Source of the DNA: a virus
Virus record (IMG/VR): IMGVR_UViG_3300034378_000246
Span: 1 to 27,727 of that record
Direction: 5' to 3' (one strand)
Length of the DNA stretch: 27,727 nucleotides
Positions 20,631 through 27,727 of the stretch are shown here, piece after piece. The notes beneath the pieces are model-generated. The model did not search any database. It had not been told where the DNA came from and saw only the letters and a list, made by a program, of their open reading frames with translations. How positions within the stretch are numbered: position 1 is the stretch's first letter; each line of letters begins with the position of its first letter. Made by a program: the position numbers and the translations under genes.

Positions 20631-23111
20631 ATGAGCGAGAACGCCTCAGGAAGCCCGCCGCTCCTCTGGGTCGTCGTGCCGACCCAGGACAGGCCGGGGC
20701 AGTGCGCGGAGCAGGTGCAGAGGCTGCTGGCCGAGGAGCCGCGGGAGCGCGTCAGGGTCTGCGTGATCGACGACGGGAGCCGGGAGCCGCCGGAGCTCGT
20801 GCGCGACGCCCGCTTGCGCCAGGTGTGGCGAGGCGCGTCTGGCGGGCCGAACGCGGCCCGCCATGACGGCGTGTCGCTCGCGCCCGTCGACGCCGTGATC
20901 GTGGAGGCGGACGACGACGACCCGATAGAGCCTGGGGCCTTGCGCCACGTGGCCGAGGCGTTCGCCGACCCCGGGGTGAAGGTCATCTACGGCGACTACT
21001 GGCAGGCGAACAGTGCGGGCGAGCGGTTCACGGGCTCGGGCGGGTACGTGGAGAAGGGGGAGTACAGGCCCGGCGAGTTCCAGCGCAGGGGCGCGATCCA
21101 CGTCGGCCTGCGGGCGTACAGGCGCGAGCTCTACGACGAGGTTGGCGGCTACCGGATGGACGAGACGCCGGCCGGCGACCTCGGGTTGATGCTGCGCTTC
21201 GAGTGCTTGCTCAAGGGTCGTGGGATAGTCCACCTAGCCCGGCCGCTCTGCACCCACGTCGTGGACATGACGGGCGTGTCGCGCGCGCGCGGGGCGGAGC
21301 AGGCGCGGATGGCCAGCCACCTCTGCTACCTCGCCAGGCTCGGGGCCCTGCTGCGTACGGAGGGGCCGAAGACGGATGCCCGCGCGGGCTTCGCCCGCCT
21401 GCCGGAGCCGGAGCCGGCCGATTTCTCGGACGTGCGCGTGGAGCGCGCGCGGGAGCTGGACGGCCTACGATCATGCGACAGAACTGTGGCCATCGTCCCG
21501 ACGTACCGGACGGGCGCGCAGCTGGCGTCATGCCTTGACCGGCTGGCGGAGCTCGACGTGCCGGCCGTGGTGGTCGACGACGGATGCCCCAAGCGGTCGG
21601 GCGAGGCGGCGGAGGTCCACGACGGTTGCCGGTGCGCCGTCCTCCGCCTGTCCCGCAACTGCGGCTACCCGCGCGCGGTGAACGTGGGGGCGGAGGCCGC
21701 GCTCGGCCTGCAGCCGGAGTTCCTGCTCATGCTGAACGCTGACTGCTATGTCTCGGGTGAGGCGCTGGAGGCGATGGAGCTCCATCTGGACACGTTCCCG
21801 GACTGCGCGGTCGCCGGCTGCACGCACGTCCGTCCCGACGGCCGCCTGGACTCGAAGGGGTCGGAGTGGGACTGGGCGAAGCAACGGTACGCCCACGTCG
21901 GGCGGGACTTGCCCGACGATACGAGGCTCGGGGACGGGCGCGAGACGGTGTCCGAGTGGCGTGACGTCACGACGTTTGCCTGCGCCCTCGTCCGGGCCTC
22001 GGTCTGGCACGAGCTCGGCGGGCTCGACGAGCGGTACGAGGTCGGGTACTGGGAGGACGCGGACTTCTGCTTGCGGGCGCGCGAGGCGGGCTATGACGTG
22101 GCGTGGGTGCGGTCGGACAGACCGGCCGTCCACGAACTCGGCGCGAGCGGGGGCCTCGACCGGGCGGCGCACGGGCGGAACGCCGTCCTGTTCCGCAACC
22201 GGTGGGCGGACACTGGGCTCGTGGACAAGCATAGGCGGGCGCGCGGCCGCCGCGTCCACGACGGCCGGGTCGTCTGCTGCATGATCGCGTGCAACGAGCG
22301 AGAGTGGGTGCGGGCGGCGCTCGAGTCCGTGGCCCCGCTCGTCGACGAGTACATGATCGCCGTGGGCGGAACGCGGGAGGCGCGTGAGGTCGGGATGTGC
22401 GACGAGCGCGGGTATCCGACGGACGGCACGCTGGAGATCGTGCGGGAGTCCTTGCAGGACTGCGGAAAGCGCGCCCTCGTCCACCACCCTCCTGACCGGC
22501 CGTGGCGGGACAAGCGGGAGATGCGGCAGGCGTGCGCCGCCCACCTCGAGGCCGGCGACTGGATGCTGCTCGTGGACGGCGACGAGGTGTTCACGGAGGA
22601 GGGGCTGTGGCGGCTCAGCCGACACATGCAGTTCGCCGACGTCGTCTGCCCCGGCTACTGGCTGGCGTGGAACGATCTGGACACGGTCGGCACGGGCGTC
22701 TGGGACGGCTTTCCGCAGCAGAAGGCCGTGCGCTGGCGTGAGGGCATGACGTACGAGCGGGACGACAACGTGCCGCACGTCGACGGCATGCCCCTGCCGT
22801 CCGTCCCCGGCCTGCGCGTGCTGCGGTGCGCCGACGAGCGCCTGTACTGGCACTACTCCTGGGTCGGCCCGCTGGAGAAGCTCCGGCGGAAGGCCGCATG
22901 GTACGCGGAGAAGAAGGCGACACGCGGTCGAGTCCGTCCCGACTACTTCGACCGCGTGTTCATGGCCTGGCGCGCCGATCCCGGCCGGGTTGAGGCCGAG
23001 CTCGGAACTCACCCGTTCGGGGGCGGGGGGGCGGCGGCGCGGGAGGCCCCGCACCCGCCCGGCGTCCGGCGGATGATTGAGCGCCCCGAGATCGGGGGCG
23101 ACGGCTGGTGA
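20631..23111 (+). CDS. Three-domain GT2 glycosyltransferase
   Basis: 826 residues with three GT-A domains in tandem. Domain 1 (about 10-240) has WVVVPTQDRP, CVIDDGS (44-50) and VEADDDDPIE. Domain 2 (about 283-530) has VAIVPTYRTG, VVVDDGCP, NADC as the metal motif (369-372) and WEDADFCLRAREAGYDVAWV, as in rhamnosyl- or galactofuranosyl-type transferases. Domain 3 (about 546-790) has VVCCMIACNEREWVRAALES and LLVDGDEVF (646-654), then YWHYSWVGPLEKLRRKAAWY, shared with the gene at 63. All three have acidic metal-binding motifs, so up to three linkages could be made by one chain. It is first in the operon driven from 20567. The stop overlaps the next start as GTGA. Confidence 0.85.
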   Translation: MSENASGSPPLLWVVVPTQDRPGQCAEQVQRLLAEEPRERVRVCVIDDGSREPPELVRDARLRQVWRGASGGPNAARHDGVSLAPVDAVIVEADDDDPIEPGALRHVAEAFADPGVKVIYGDYWQANSAGERFTGSGGYVEKGEYRPGEFQRRGAIHVGLRAYRRELYDEVGGYRMDETPAGDLGLMLRFECLLKGRGIVHLARPLCTHVVDMTGVSRARGAEQARMASHLCYLARLGALLRTEGPKTDARAGFARLPEPEPADFSDVRVERARELDGLRSCDRTVAIVPTYRTGAQLASCLDRLAELDVPAVVVDDGCPKRSGEAAEVHDGCRCAVLRLSRNCGYPRAVNVGAEAALGLQPEFLLMLNADCYVSGEALEAMELHLDTFPDCAVAGCTHVRPDGRLDSKGSEWDWAKQRYAHVGRDLPDDTRLGDGRETVSEWRDVTTFACALVRASVWHELGGLDERYEVGYWEDADFCLRAREAGYDVAWVRSDRPAVHELGASGGLDRAAHGRNAVLFRNRWADTGLVDKHRRARGRRVHDGRVVCCMIACNEREWVRAALESVAPLVDEYMIAVGGTREAREVGMCDERGYPTDGTLEIVRESLQDCGKRALVHHPPDRPWRDKREMRQACAAHLEAGDWMLLVDGDEVFTEEGLWRLSRHMQFADVVCPGYWLAWNDLDTVGTGVWDGFPQQKAVRWREGMTYERDDNVPHVDGMPLPSVPGLRVLRCADERLYWHYSWVGPLEKLRRKAAWYAEKKATRGRVRPDYFDRVFMAWRADPGRVEAELGTHPFGGGGAAAREAPHPPGVRRMIERPEIGGDGW

Positions 23112-23716
23112 GGCGCGCCCTCCGCCGAGACCCGCTGCTCACCTTCCTGTCCGGCACCGTGTCCGGCACCATGTCCGGCACCATGTCCGGCACCATGTCC
23201 GGCATGGTGTTGGCCGTCTGCGTGGCCGTCGCCGCGCTGGCCGTCGGTAGCCGCGCGCGGCCGCCGGCGACCACGCGCTACGTCGAGGGCGTGGCGTCGA
23301 GCACGGCCCCGGACACGAACGACGTGATGCACACCGTCAAGTCCCTGCGCTCGGCGCCGGCCTGGTTCTGCTTCTACCGCACGGTGCTCCTGAACCACGA
23401 CGAGTCGCGCCCCGTCGGCGTCGTGGAGCACGCGCGCGTCGCCGGGAACAAGCTGCGCGTCGTCCTCCGCATAGAGGACGACGAGGCGTGGCGCATGGTC
23501 GTCGACGGTCGGCTGCGCGGCCTGAGCTGCGGTGTGCTGGCCGTCGATCCGACGCCCGTGTTCTTCGACGGCCGGGAGATCAAGCGCGTGGAGACCGCGG
23601 TGTGGACGGACGTGAGCCTGGCCACGATGCCGGCCAACCCGGACGCCTGGATCGAGCGCTTCTGGGAGGCTGCTTATAACAAATGTGATAAATGCCCGGA
23701 CGGCGGGCGGAGGTAG
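23108..23716 (+). CDS. Prohead-protease-like protein with N-terminal membrane segment
   Basis: 202 residues from GTG 23108, overlapping the previous stop. Residues 14-33 are SGT(V/M) repeats, followed by a hydrophobic stretch MVLAVCVAVAALAVG (33-47). This looks like a signal anchor after a basic start (MRRALRRD). The rest matches an HK97-type protease core: H97 in TVLLNHDESRPVGVVEHAR, S140 in GRLRGLSCGVLAV, and the closing VETAVWTDVSLATMPANPDA. It differs from the canonical prohead protease at 17554 and is not beside capsid genes. The end runs through the third copy of the 18-bp repeat. It may be a membrane-bound peptidase taken from the head-protease family. Activity and topology are inference. 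Confidence 0.65.
   Translation: MRRALRRDPLLTFLSGTVSGTMSGTMSGTMSGMVLAVCVAVAALAVGSRARPPATTRYVEGVASSTAPDTNDVMHTVKSLRSAPAWFCFYRTVLLNHDESRPVGVVEHARVAGNKLRVVLRIEDDEAWRMVVDGRLRGLSCGVLAVDPTPVFFDGREIKRVETAVWTDVSLATMPANPDAWIERFWEAAYNKCDKCPDGGRR
23150..23209 (+). repeat. 12-bp tandem repeat, five units, in coding sequence
   Basis: Units TCCGGCACCGTG, three exact TCCGGCACCATG, then TCCGGCATGGTG. They encode SGTV-SGTM-SGTM-SGTM-SGMV just before the hydrophobic segment of the protease-like protein. In-frame units can expand or contract by slippage without shifting the frame. Confidence 0.9.
23674..23691. promoter_or_regulatory. 18-bp operator-like dyad, copy 3
   Basis: TTATAACAAATGTGATAA, identical to copy 1 and to the reverse complement of copy 2. 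It lies within the last codons of the protease-like gene (encoding YNKCDK), 30 bases before the GTG of the zinc-ribbon gene. An operator controlling the genes to the right is the simplest reading. Confidence 0.65.
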
Positions 23717-23720
23717 GGGT

Positions 23721-23939
23721 GTGGCCGAGCGACGGGGCAAGAGGAGCCGGAGAAGCGCGCCTAGCGCGCGGATCGAGGTGCCGGAGGCGCGACGCTGCCC
23801 GAGCTGCGGCCGGGACGGGCTGTGGCGGACGGGCGACCGCTGCTGCCTCTGCGGCAGGCTGGAGGGCGAGGCGCGGGACGACGGCCGACCGCGGGGGGCG
23901 GGGCATCGGATGATGGGCCGGGCGCCGCGCTCGAGGTAA
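23721..23939 (+). CDS. Small zinc-ribbon protein
   Basis: 72 residues from GTG 23721, seven bases after GGAGG (23709-23713). This site favours it over the upstream ATG 23685 inside the operator region. The N-terminus is basic (MAERRGKRSRRS). RRCPSCGRDGLWRTGDRCCL followed by CGRLEGEA gives two knuckles, CPSC and CCLC, spaced like a compact zinc ribbon. The tail is basic. Such proteins may bind DNA or RNA or act as small regulators. No specific function is recognised. Confidence 0.6.
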   Translation: MAERRGKRSRRSAPSARIEVPEARRCPSCGRDGLWRTGDRCCLCGRLEGEARDDGRPRGAGHRMMGRAPRSR

Positions 23940-23952
23940 GTGGGGGCGGACC

Positions 23953-24834
23953 GTGGAGCTCCTGGTCTTGGCCGGCGGCGGCCTGGGGAACGTGGTGATG
24001 ACGATGCCGCTGCTGAGCGCGCTGCGCGATTCCGGGCACGTCGTCGACCTGGCGCTCGCGCCCGAGGCCCACCGCTGGGAGCCTGTGCTCGACGGCTTCC
24101 CGGCCGTGCGCCGCGTCTGGCGGCAGGGGGGCCGGAACGCGCCGCCCGCCGTCCGGCCCCGCCACAGGCTCGCCCTGCAGACCGTCCTCGGCCGGCCGGG
24201 CGGGCTGGGCCGGCGCTTCCCCTGGCCGCGAGCGGTCGGCCCGAGCCGGGGCCTGGCGTTCGAGAGGCATGAAGCGCGCGTCAACCTGGAGATGGCGGAG
24301 CGGCTCGGCTGGGCCGGCCCGCCGCCTCCCGCCTGGGGCGGGGGGCCGGCCGACGGGCCGGGCGGCGGCCGTTTCGCCGCCCTCCTCACCGGCTGCAATC
24401 CGGCCGAGCGTTGGGAGCGGAAGCGGCTGTCCGGCGCGTTCTGGCGCCTGCTCGCCCGGTCTCTCACCTTACCCTGCGTGTGGCTCGGGGGCCCGGCCGA
24501 CGCCAGGCCGTGGATGGGCGGCGCGGGCGAGAACCTGTGCGGCAGGCTGTCGCTCAGGGGGTCGCTCGACCTCCTGACCCGGGCCGACCTGGCCGTGGGC
24601 GTCGACTGCGGGCTCGCGCACTGCGCCGCGGCCCTCGGCGTGCCGACCGTCGTCCTGTTCACGGCGACGAGCGAGGCGAAGAACCGGCCGTGGGGGCCGC
24701 GCGTGCGGCTCCTGGCCCGGCGTGACCTCGGCTGCCGCCCGTGCCAGGGCGCGGCGCGCTGGGCGTCGTGCGTCGACTGGCGGTGCCGGGAACTGTCGGT
24801 CGAGCGCGTGGCCGAGGCCGCGCGGGAGGGGTAA
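23953..24834 (+). CDS. GT9 glycosyltransferase (ADP-heptose:LPS heptosyltransferase family)
   Basis: 293 residues from GTG 23953. The N-terminal GGGLGNVVMTMPLLSALR is the family's acceptor-side loop. The donor-side lobe has CVWLGGPADA, LCGRLSLRGSLDLLTRADLA, VGVDCGLAHCAAALGVPTVV, LFTATSEAKNRPWGP and a Cys-rich end (CRPCQGAARWASC), all typical of GT9. Here the DxGLxHxAA donor motif is intact, unlike in the gene at 3755. It should move a heptose or related sugar onto a glycan. The next ATG is 5 bases after its TAA. GC-rich codons, no sign of recent transfer. Confidence 0.85.
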   Translation: MELLVLAGGGLGNVVMTMPLLSALRDSGHVVDLALAPEAHRWEPVLDGFPAVRRVWRQGGRNAPPAVRPRHRLALQTVLGRPGGLGRRFPWPRAVGPSRGLAFERHEARVNLEMAERLGWAGPPPPAWGGGPADGPGGGRFAALLTGCNPAERWERKRLSGAFWRLLARSLTLPCVWLGGPADARPWMGGAGENLCGRLSLRGSLDLLTRADLAVGVDCGLAHCAAALGVPTVVLFTATSEAKNRPWGPRVRLLARRDLGCRPCQGAARWASCVDWRCRELSVERVAEAAREG

Positions 24835-24839
24835 GTGAG

Positions 24840-25895
24840 ATGCGCGTCGCCTGGCCCAGCGCCTACCGCCGAGAAGCCAACAGCTACGGCTTCTCCCTCC
24901 ACTGCTCGGACGGCATGCGGGCCGCGCAGGCCGCAGGCCTCCGCATAGACGCCGACGCCCCGATAGTCGTCCACGTCGGCACGCCCTACACGTGGGTCTA
25001 CGAGGAGGGGCGGACGAACATTCTGTGGCTGGCGTATGAGTGCCACGAGATGCCGGCGCATACGGCCGAATGGGCGAACCGCGCCGACGGCTTCCTCGTC
25101 AGTTCACCCTTCCTCGTCGAGACCGTCAACAGGGCCTGCCCGGGCAAGCCCGTGGAGCTCGCGTGGCAGGGCATCGAGCCCGCGGACTTCCCGTACGTCC
25201 GCCGCCGGGACCCGGTGGCGCGCGGCGGCCCGTTCACGTTCCTGTGGGTCGGGGCGAGCTCGACGCGCAAGGGCTGGCAGATCGTGGCCCACGCCTGGGA
25301 CGCCTTCCGCGCGACCTGGCCCGCTGTTCTGGGCGCGCTGCACGAACGGCTGCCGCGCGTGCCCGCAGACCTCCGGCCGCAGCTCTACCTCAAAACGACG
25401 TGCGCGGCTTGGCGGGGGGCTGAGGGCAGCAGGCGCGCGCAGGGCCCGGACGCGGTGTTCGACGACCGCCGGGTCTCGACCGAAGAGCTGTGCGCGATCT
25501 ACCACTACGCGCACTGCTTCCTGTTCCCGTCGTACGGCGAGGGATTCGCGCGGACGTTGGCCGAGGCTTGCTCTACGGGCCTGCCGTCCATCTACGTGCC
25601 GAAGACGAGTCCGGGCGACTGGATGGACACCCAGTACGGCTATCCCGTCGAGTGGCACTGGACGGATCAGAGCTATGATCTCGACCAGCCGGTGCGGATG
25701 CCGGAGGCGATCGTGCCGTCCGTCGTCGGCCGCATGGCCCAGGTCGTGCTCGACTACGGGGACGCCACGCGCAGGGCGGAGCGGGCGGCACGGATGGTGC
25801 GCCGCCGGTTCAGCTGGGACCGATGCGGGCCCCAGCTCGTGGGGGCGATTCAACGGCTGTGCGCGCGACTCGGAGTTGCCCGGCTCCTCGAATGA
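24840..25895 (+). CDS. GT4 glycosyltransferase
   Basis: 351 residues from ATG 24840, behind GGGAGGGG. The frame is open 99 bases upstream, but that part overlaps the GT9 gene. The first Rossmann lobe holds PIVVHVGTPYTWVYEEGRTN and ILWLAYECHEMP; the linker has VELAWQGIEPADF. The donor lobe begins TFLWVGASSTRKGWQIVAHA, and LFPSYGEGFARTLAEACSTG (228-247) gives the GT4 E-x7-E pair E234/E242. The C-terminus is helical. It probably adds a hexose in a retaining reaction. Stop and next start overlap as ATGA. Confidence 0.88.
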   Translation: MRVAWPSAYRREANSYGFSLHCSDGMRAAQAAGLRIDADAPIVVHVGTPYTWVYEEGRTNILWLAYECHEMPAHTAEWANRADGFLVSSPFLVETVNRACPGKPVELAWQGIEPADFPYVRRRDPVARGGPFTFLWVGASSTRKGWQIVAHAWDAFRATWPAVLGALHERLPRVPADLRPQLYLKTTCAAWRGAEGSRRAQGPDAVFDDRRVSTEELCAIYHYAHCFLFPSYGEGFARTLAEACSTGLPSIYVPKTSPGDWMDTQYGYPVEWHWTDQSYDLDQPVRMPEAIVPSVVGRMAQVVLDYGDATRRAERAARMVRRRFSWDRCGPQLVGAIQRLCARLGVARLLE

Positions 25896-27052
25896 GCGTT
25901 GACCCTCCGCTCGTCGTCTTCCTGACCCGCGACCGCGGGCCTCTTCTGCGCCTGACGCTGCCCGCGGTCCGGCGCGCGTGCGCAGAGGCCGGGGCGCGCC
26001 TGCTCGTGGTCGACGATGGCTCGCGCGACCCTCTCGCCCGCCGCCTGCTCGCCGAGTTCGGCGCAGACCTGGTGGTGAACGATCCGCCGCTCACCATGCA
26101 CGGCCCGCGCGCCGGCCTCTGGGGCCCGCGCTGGCGGGCGGCCTGGATCGCGCGCCAGCAGTTCGGCGCCGACGAGCTGCTGCGCGTGGACGGCGACGTC
26201 CTGCTCGGCCCGCGGGCGGTCGCGGACCTGGCGGAGGCGGCGGCCGACGCGCCGGGCGAGTGGGCGGGCCTCTACTGCCTCGGCCGGCGGCGGGCGACGC
26301 TCGACGGCCCGTGCGCGGACGCCCTCGTGATCGGCCCCGGCCGGTGGAGCTACGTCCGGCGCTGGCACGACCTGGAGACGGGCCGGCGGCGCGGCATGTT
26401 CCACGACTCCCTCGAGTTCCTCCGCCTCTGGCGGGTCGACTACTCGGACGTCCCCGGCCGGCTCCTCCGCTACGGCCTCGGCCTCGGCCGGCAGCTCGGC
26501 GTCTACTCGCCGCAGATAGAGGCCCAGCACCTCGGGTTCGGCGAGCATGGGATAGACCGGGGGACGTGGGGAGCGGACGCTCCGCTGTCCGCTTACCAGC
26601 GGGGCCCCTGCGTGTCTATGGAGACGGGCGAGCCGCTGGGCGTGCGCGGCCTGGACCTCGAGCTCTGGCGGCTGCTCGTCCGCTCCCGCCCCGACCTCCT
26701 CGCCCGCTACTGCGCTGGCGAGCGCGCGCCCGTCTACCAGGACTCGGAGATCTGGCGGGATCTGCCTGCGCGGATCTTCGACTATCGGGGGCCGTCAGAC
26801 GACGCGGAGCTCGCCCGGCTGCGGGCCGAGGGCCGGCGGCTGCTCGTCCGCTACCACGGGCGGTGGCAAGGTGACCGCACGCGCGCGGCCCTCGGCGTCT
26901 CCCCGCGCGACCCCCGGACCCGCGTCTGCCCGGCCGGCCATGACCACCCCTGGCTCGGCTCCCGCTACAGGCGGCGGTGGGTCGAGAGCCGGCCGGCGGG
27001 CGGCGGCTACCGCACGACGGGCTACGGCCTGCCCGCGGAGCCCGCCGGATAG
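25892..27052 (+). CDS. GT2-like glycosyltransferase with C-terminal extension
   Basis: 386 residues from ATG 25892. The GT-A domain (about 1-230) has LVVFLTRDRGPLLRLTLPAV, LLVVDDGSRDPLARRLLAEF and the DxD-type LLRVDGDVLLGPRA. GMFHDSLEFLRLWRVDYSDV and EAQHLGFGEHGID may form the acceptor side. About 100 further residues are Arg-rich and unassigned (WQGDRTRAALGVSPRDPRTR). It ends the second glycan operon. The next 120 bases are an AT-rich regulatory region. Confidence 0.8.
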   Translation: MSVDPPLVVFLTRDRGPLLRLTLPAVRRACAEAGARLLVVDDGSRDPLARRLLAEFGADLVVNDPPLTMHGPRAGLWGPRWRAAWIARQQFGADELLRVDGDVLLGPRAVADLAEAAADAPGEWAGLYCLGRRRATLDGPCADALVIGPGRWSYVRRWHDLETGRRRGMFHDSLEFLRLWRVDYSDVPGRLLRYGLGLGRQLGVYSPQIEAQHLGFGEHGIDRGTWGADAPLSAYQRGPCVSMETGEPLGVRGLDLELWRLLVRSRPDLLARYCAGERAPVYQDSEIWRDLPARIFDYRGPSDDAELARLRAEGRRLLVRYHGRWQGDRTRAALGVSPRDPRTRVCPAGHDHPWLGSRYRRRWVESRPAGGGYRTTGYGLPAEPAG

Positions 27053-27066
27053 GCTGTCCGAGCGCG

Positions 27067-27116
27067 TTTTCGGCCTCGAAAAAATCTGCAGAAATCTGAC
27101 GAAAAATCCGATTTTT
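27067..27116. promoter_or_regulatory. Cluster of inverted and direct repeats upstream of a promoter
   Basis: TTTTCG-GCCT-CGAAAA (27067-27082) and AAAAATC-C-GATTTTT (27102-27116) are inverted repeats. AAATCTG occurs at 27082-27088 and 27092-27098, and AAATCCG at 27104-27110, starts 10 and 12 bases apart. The near-helical spacing directly before a -35 element suggests operators or an activator site. It is not followed by a T run on the + strand, so it is not a convincing terminator. Confidence 0.5.
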
Positions 27117-27119
27117 AGG

Positions 27120-27148
27120 TTGACGGCAATGGTGTTCGCCGATAATAT
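27120..27148 (+). promoter_or_regulatory. Sigma70-like promoter before the small gene at 27176
   Basis: TTGACG (27120-27125). The -10 is either GATAAT (27141-27146, spacing 15) or TAATAT (27143-27148, spacing 17). AGAGAGGAGG lies between it and the ATG at 27176. Confidence 0.65.
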
Positions 27149-27175
27149 GCGCGTGGACAGAGAGAGGAGGGTGAG

Positions 27176-27571
27176 ATGAGCGAGTACGGAAGACTAGAGC
27201 GAATCCGGCGGGCGAGAATGTGCGAGGCGAAACGCTACCTCGGTGAGTACCGCCGCGGTGAGCGATCACGCCGCTCTATCGCTGCACTGCTCCGGCCGGA
27301 GGGTCGGCTCTCTCGCGTCCCGGACTGGATCGAGGACGAGGAGGGCTATGCGGTGTGTGCCGCTGCGGGTGATTGGCTGCGCGAACAGCTCGACGCTCCC
27401 GACGAGAGACCCGAGCCCACGCTGACGGACGCTATGGAGCGCCACGGAGCGGTCTCGCCAGAGGAAGCCGCCCGGCGGCGCGAAATGGCCAGGCATCGAC
27501 ATGAGGACACCGAATACGATGATCTGCTGCGTCGAGGCATAGACCGGGATACGGCCCGCATTATGATCTGA
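27176..27571 (+). CDS. Small charged protein, function unknown
   Basis: 131 residues, ATG behind GGAGGGTGAG. It is highly charged, with a basic N-terminus (RLERIRRARMCEAKRYLGEY), an acidic middle (DWIEDEEGYAVCAAAGDWLR) and a C-terminal EEAARRREMARHRHEDTEYD. It is mainly helical; no domain recognised. It has its own promoter with upstream repeats, in contrast to the long operons to its left, which suggests separate, perhaps early, expression. Confidence 0.65.
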   Translation: MSEYGRLERIRRARMCEAKRYLGEYRRGERSRRSIAALLRPEGRLSRVPDWIEDEEGYAVCAAAGDWLREQLDAPDERPEPTLTDAMERHGAVSPEEAARRREMARHRHEDTEYDDLLRRGIDRDTARIMI

Positions 27572-27615
27572 AGCTGTCAGTGGCGTATGGGGCGGAAACG
27601 AAGGGAGGCGCAGCG

Positions 27616-27727
27616 ATGACGGGGACGCAGAGGAAGGCGCGCGACGGGAAGACGAGAGCGCGCGAGCGGCCGGTCGCATGCTACGGGGTCGTGCGTGGCT
27701 GGGACTGGCAGCAGGAGCACTATGAGA
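27616..27727 (+). CDS. Start of a gene cut by the window edge
   Basis: ATG 27616 follows GGGAGG (27604-27608 region), a strong ribosome site. 37 codons are open to the edge: a basic start (TGTQRKARDGKTRARERP), then VACYGVVRGWDWQQEHYE. Too short to assign. Confidence 0.55.
   Translation, partial: MTGTQRKARDGKTRARERPVACYGVVRGWDWQQEHYE

Noticed and set aside
3726-23691. 18-bp repeats as site-specific recombination (dif/att-like) sites
   Set aside because: The inverted arrangement could allow inversion, but no recombinase gene is visible and the spacing at three gene junctions fits regulation more simply.
27061-27116. Rho-independent terminator after the last glycosyltransferase
   Set aside because: The hairpins are AT-rich and short, and no U tract follows on the + strand. 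The position directly before -35 suits regulatory repeats better.
1-27727. CRISPR array or diversity-generating retroelement
   Set aside because: No regularly spaced repeats and no reverse transcriptase or template/variable repeat pair were seen. The only tandem repeat is the coding SGTM array.

Overview
The window reads as part of a GC-rich tailed-phage (or prophage) genome. Every supported gene is on the + strand. Genes are tightly packed, often joined by ATGA or GTGA stop/start overlaps. The head module is of the HK97 type: large terminase, portal fused to a MuF-like domain, prohead protease and major capsid protein. Shine-Dalgarno sites, a TTGACG/TAGAAT promoter, hairpin-plus-U terminators and a bacterial-type tRNA-Asn point to a bacterial host. 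ATA (Ile) and AGG (Arg) codons are common despite the high GC. No integrase, tail or lysis gene is recognised, so temperate or lytic life style cannot be decided here.

Layout. (1) 1-7403 is a sugar and glycan block: the tail of an upstream paralogue, a GT2-like glycosyltransferase, an NAD-dependent sugar epimerase split by a lower-GC two-gene insert, a class I methyltransferase, a small 'DKLSI' protein, a GT9-like glycosyltransferase, a sugar formyltransferase, a second epimerase and a GDP-fucose-synthase-like enzyme. (2) 7426-13153 holds a small acidic protein, the large terminase, a sliding-clamp homologue, a beta-class DNA methyltransferase and a JAMM/MPN-like protein. (3) 13367-20449 is the head module: a bS21-like ribosomal protein, a small ORF, the portal-MuF fusion interrupted by a 381-residue intein, a terminator, a small membrane protein, the prohead protease, the major capsid protein and a second terminator. 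(4) 20478-27052 starts with tRNA-Asn and a sigma70-like promoter. It then carries a three-domain GT2 protein, a membrane-anchored prohead-protease-like protein, a zinc-ribbon protein, and GT9, GT4 and GT2 glycosyltransferases. (5) 27053-27727 has an AT-rich regulatory region with a promoter, then two small genes, the second cut by the window edge.

How the genes fit together (inference). About a dozen glycan genes flank the head genes. They could build and attach a modified sugar (epimerised, N-formylated, perhaps methylated) to virion proteins, DNA or the host surface. The clamp, the methyltransferase and the possible Mom-like modifier concern phage DNA replication or protection, and bS21 may bias host translation.

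Most notable observations: a ~854-bp insert bounded by imperfect inverted repeats, whose precise removal gives an in-frame epimerase of normal length; three identical 18-bp AT-rich dyads at gene junctions 10 kb apart, which look like operators; an intein with a Vsr/EDxHD-like nuclease sitting on the CRC motif of the MuF domain; a phage bS21; and a prohead-protease-like domain behind a transmembrane segment.
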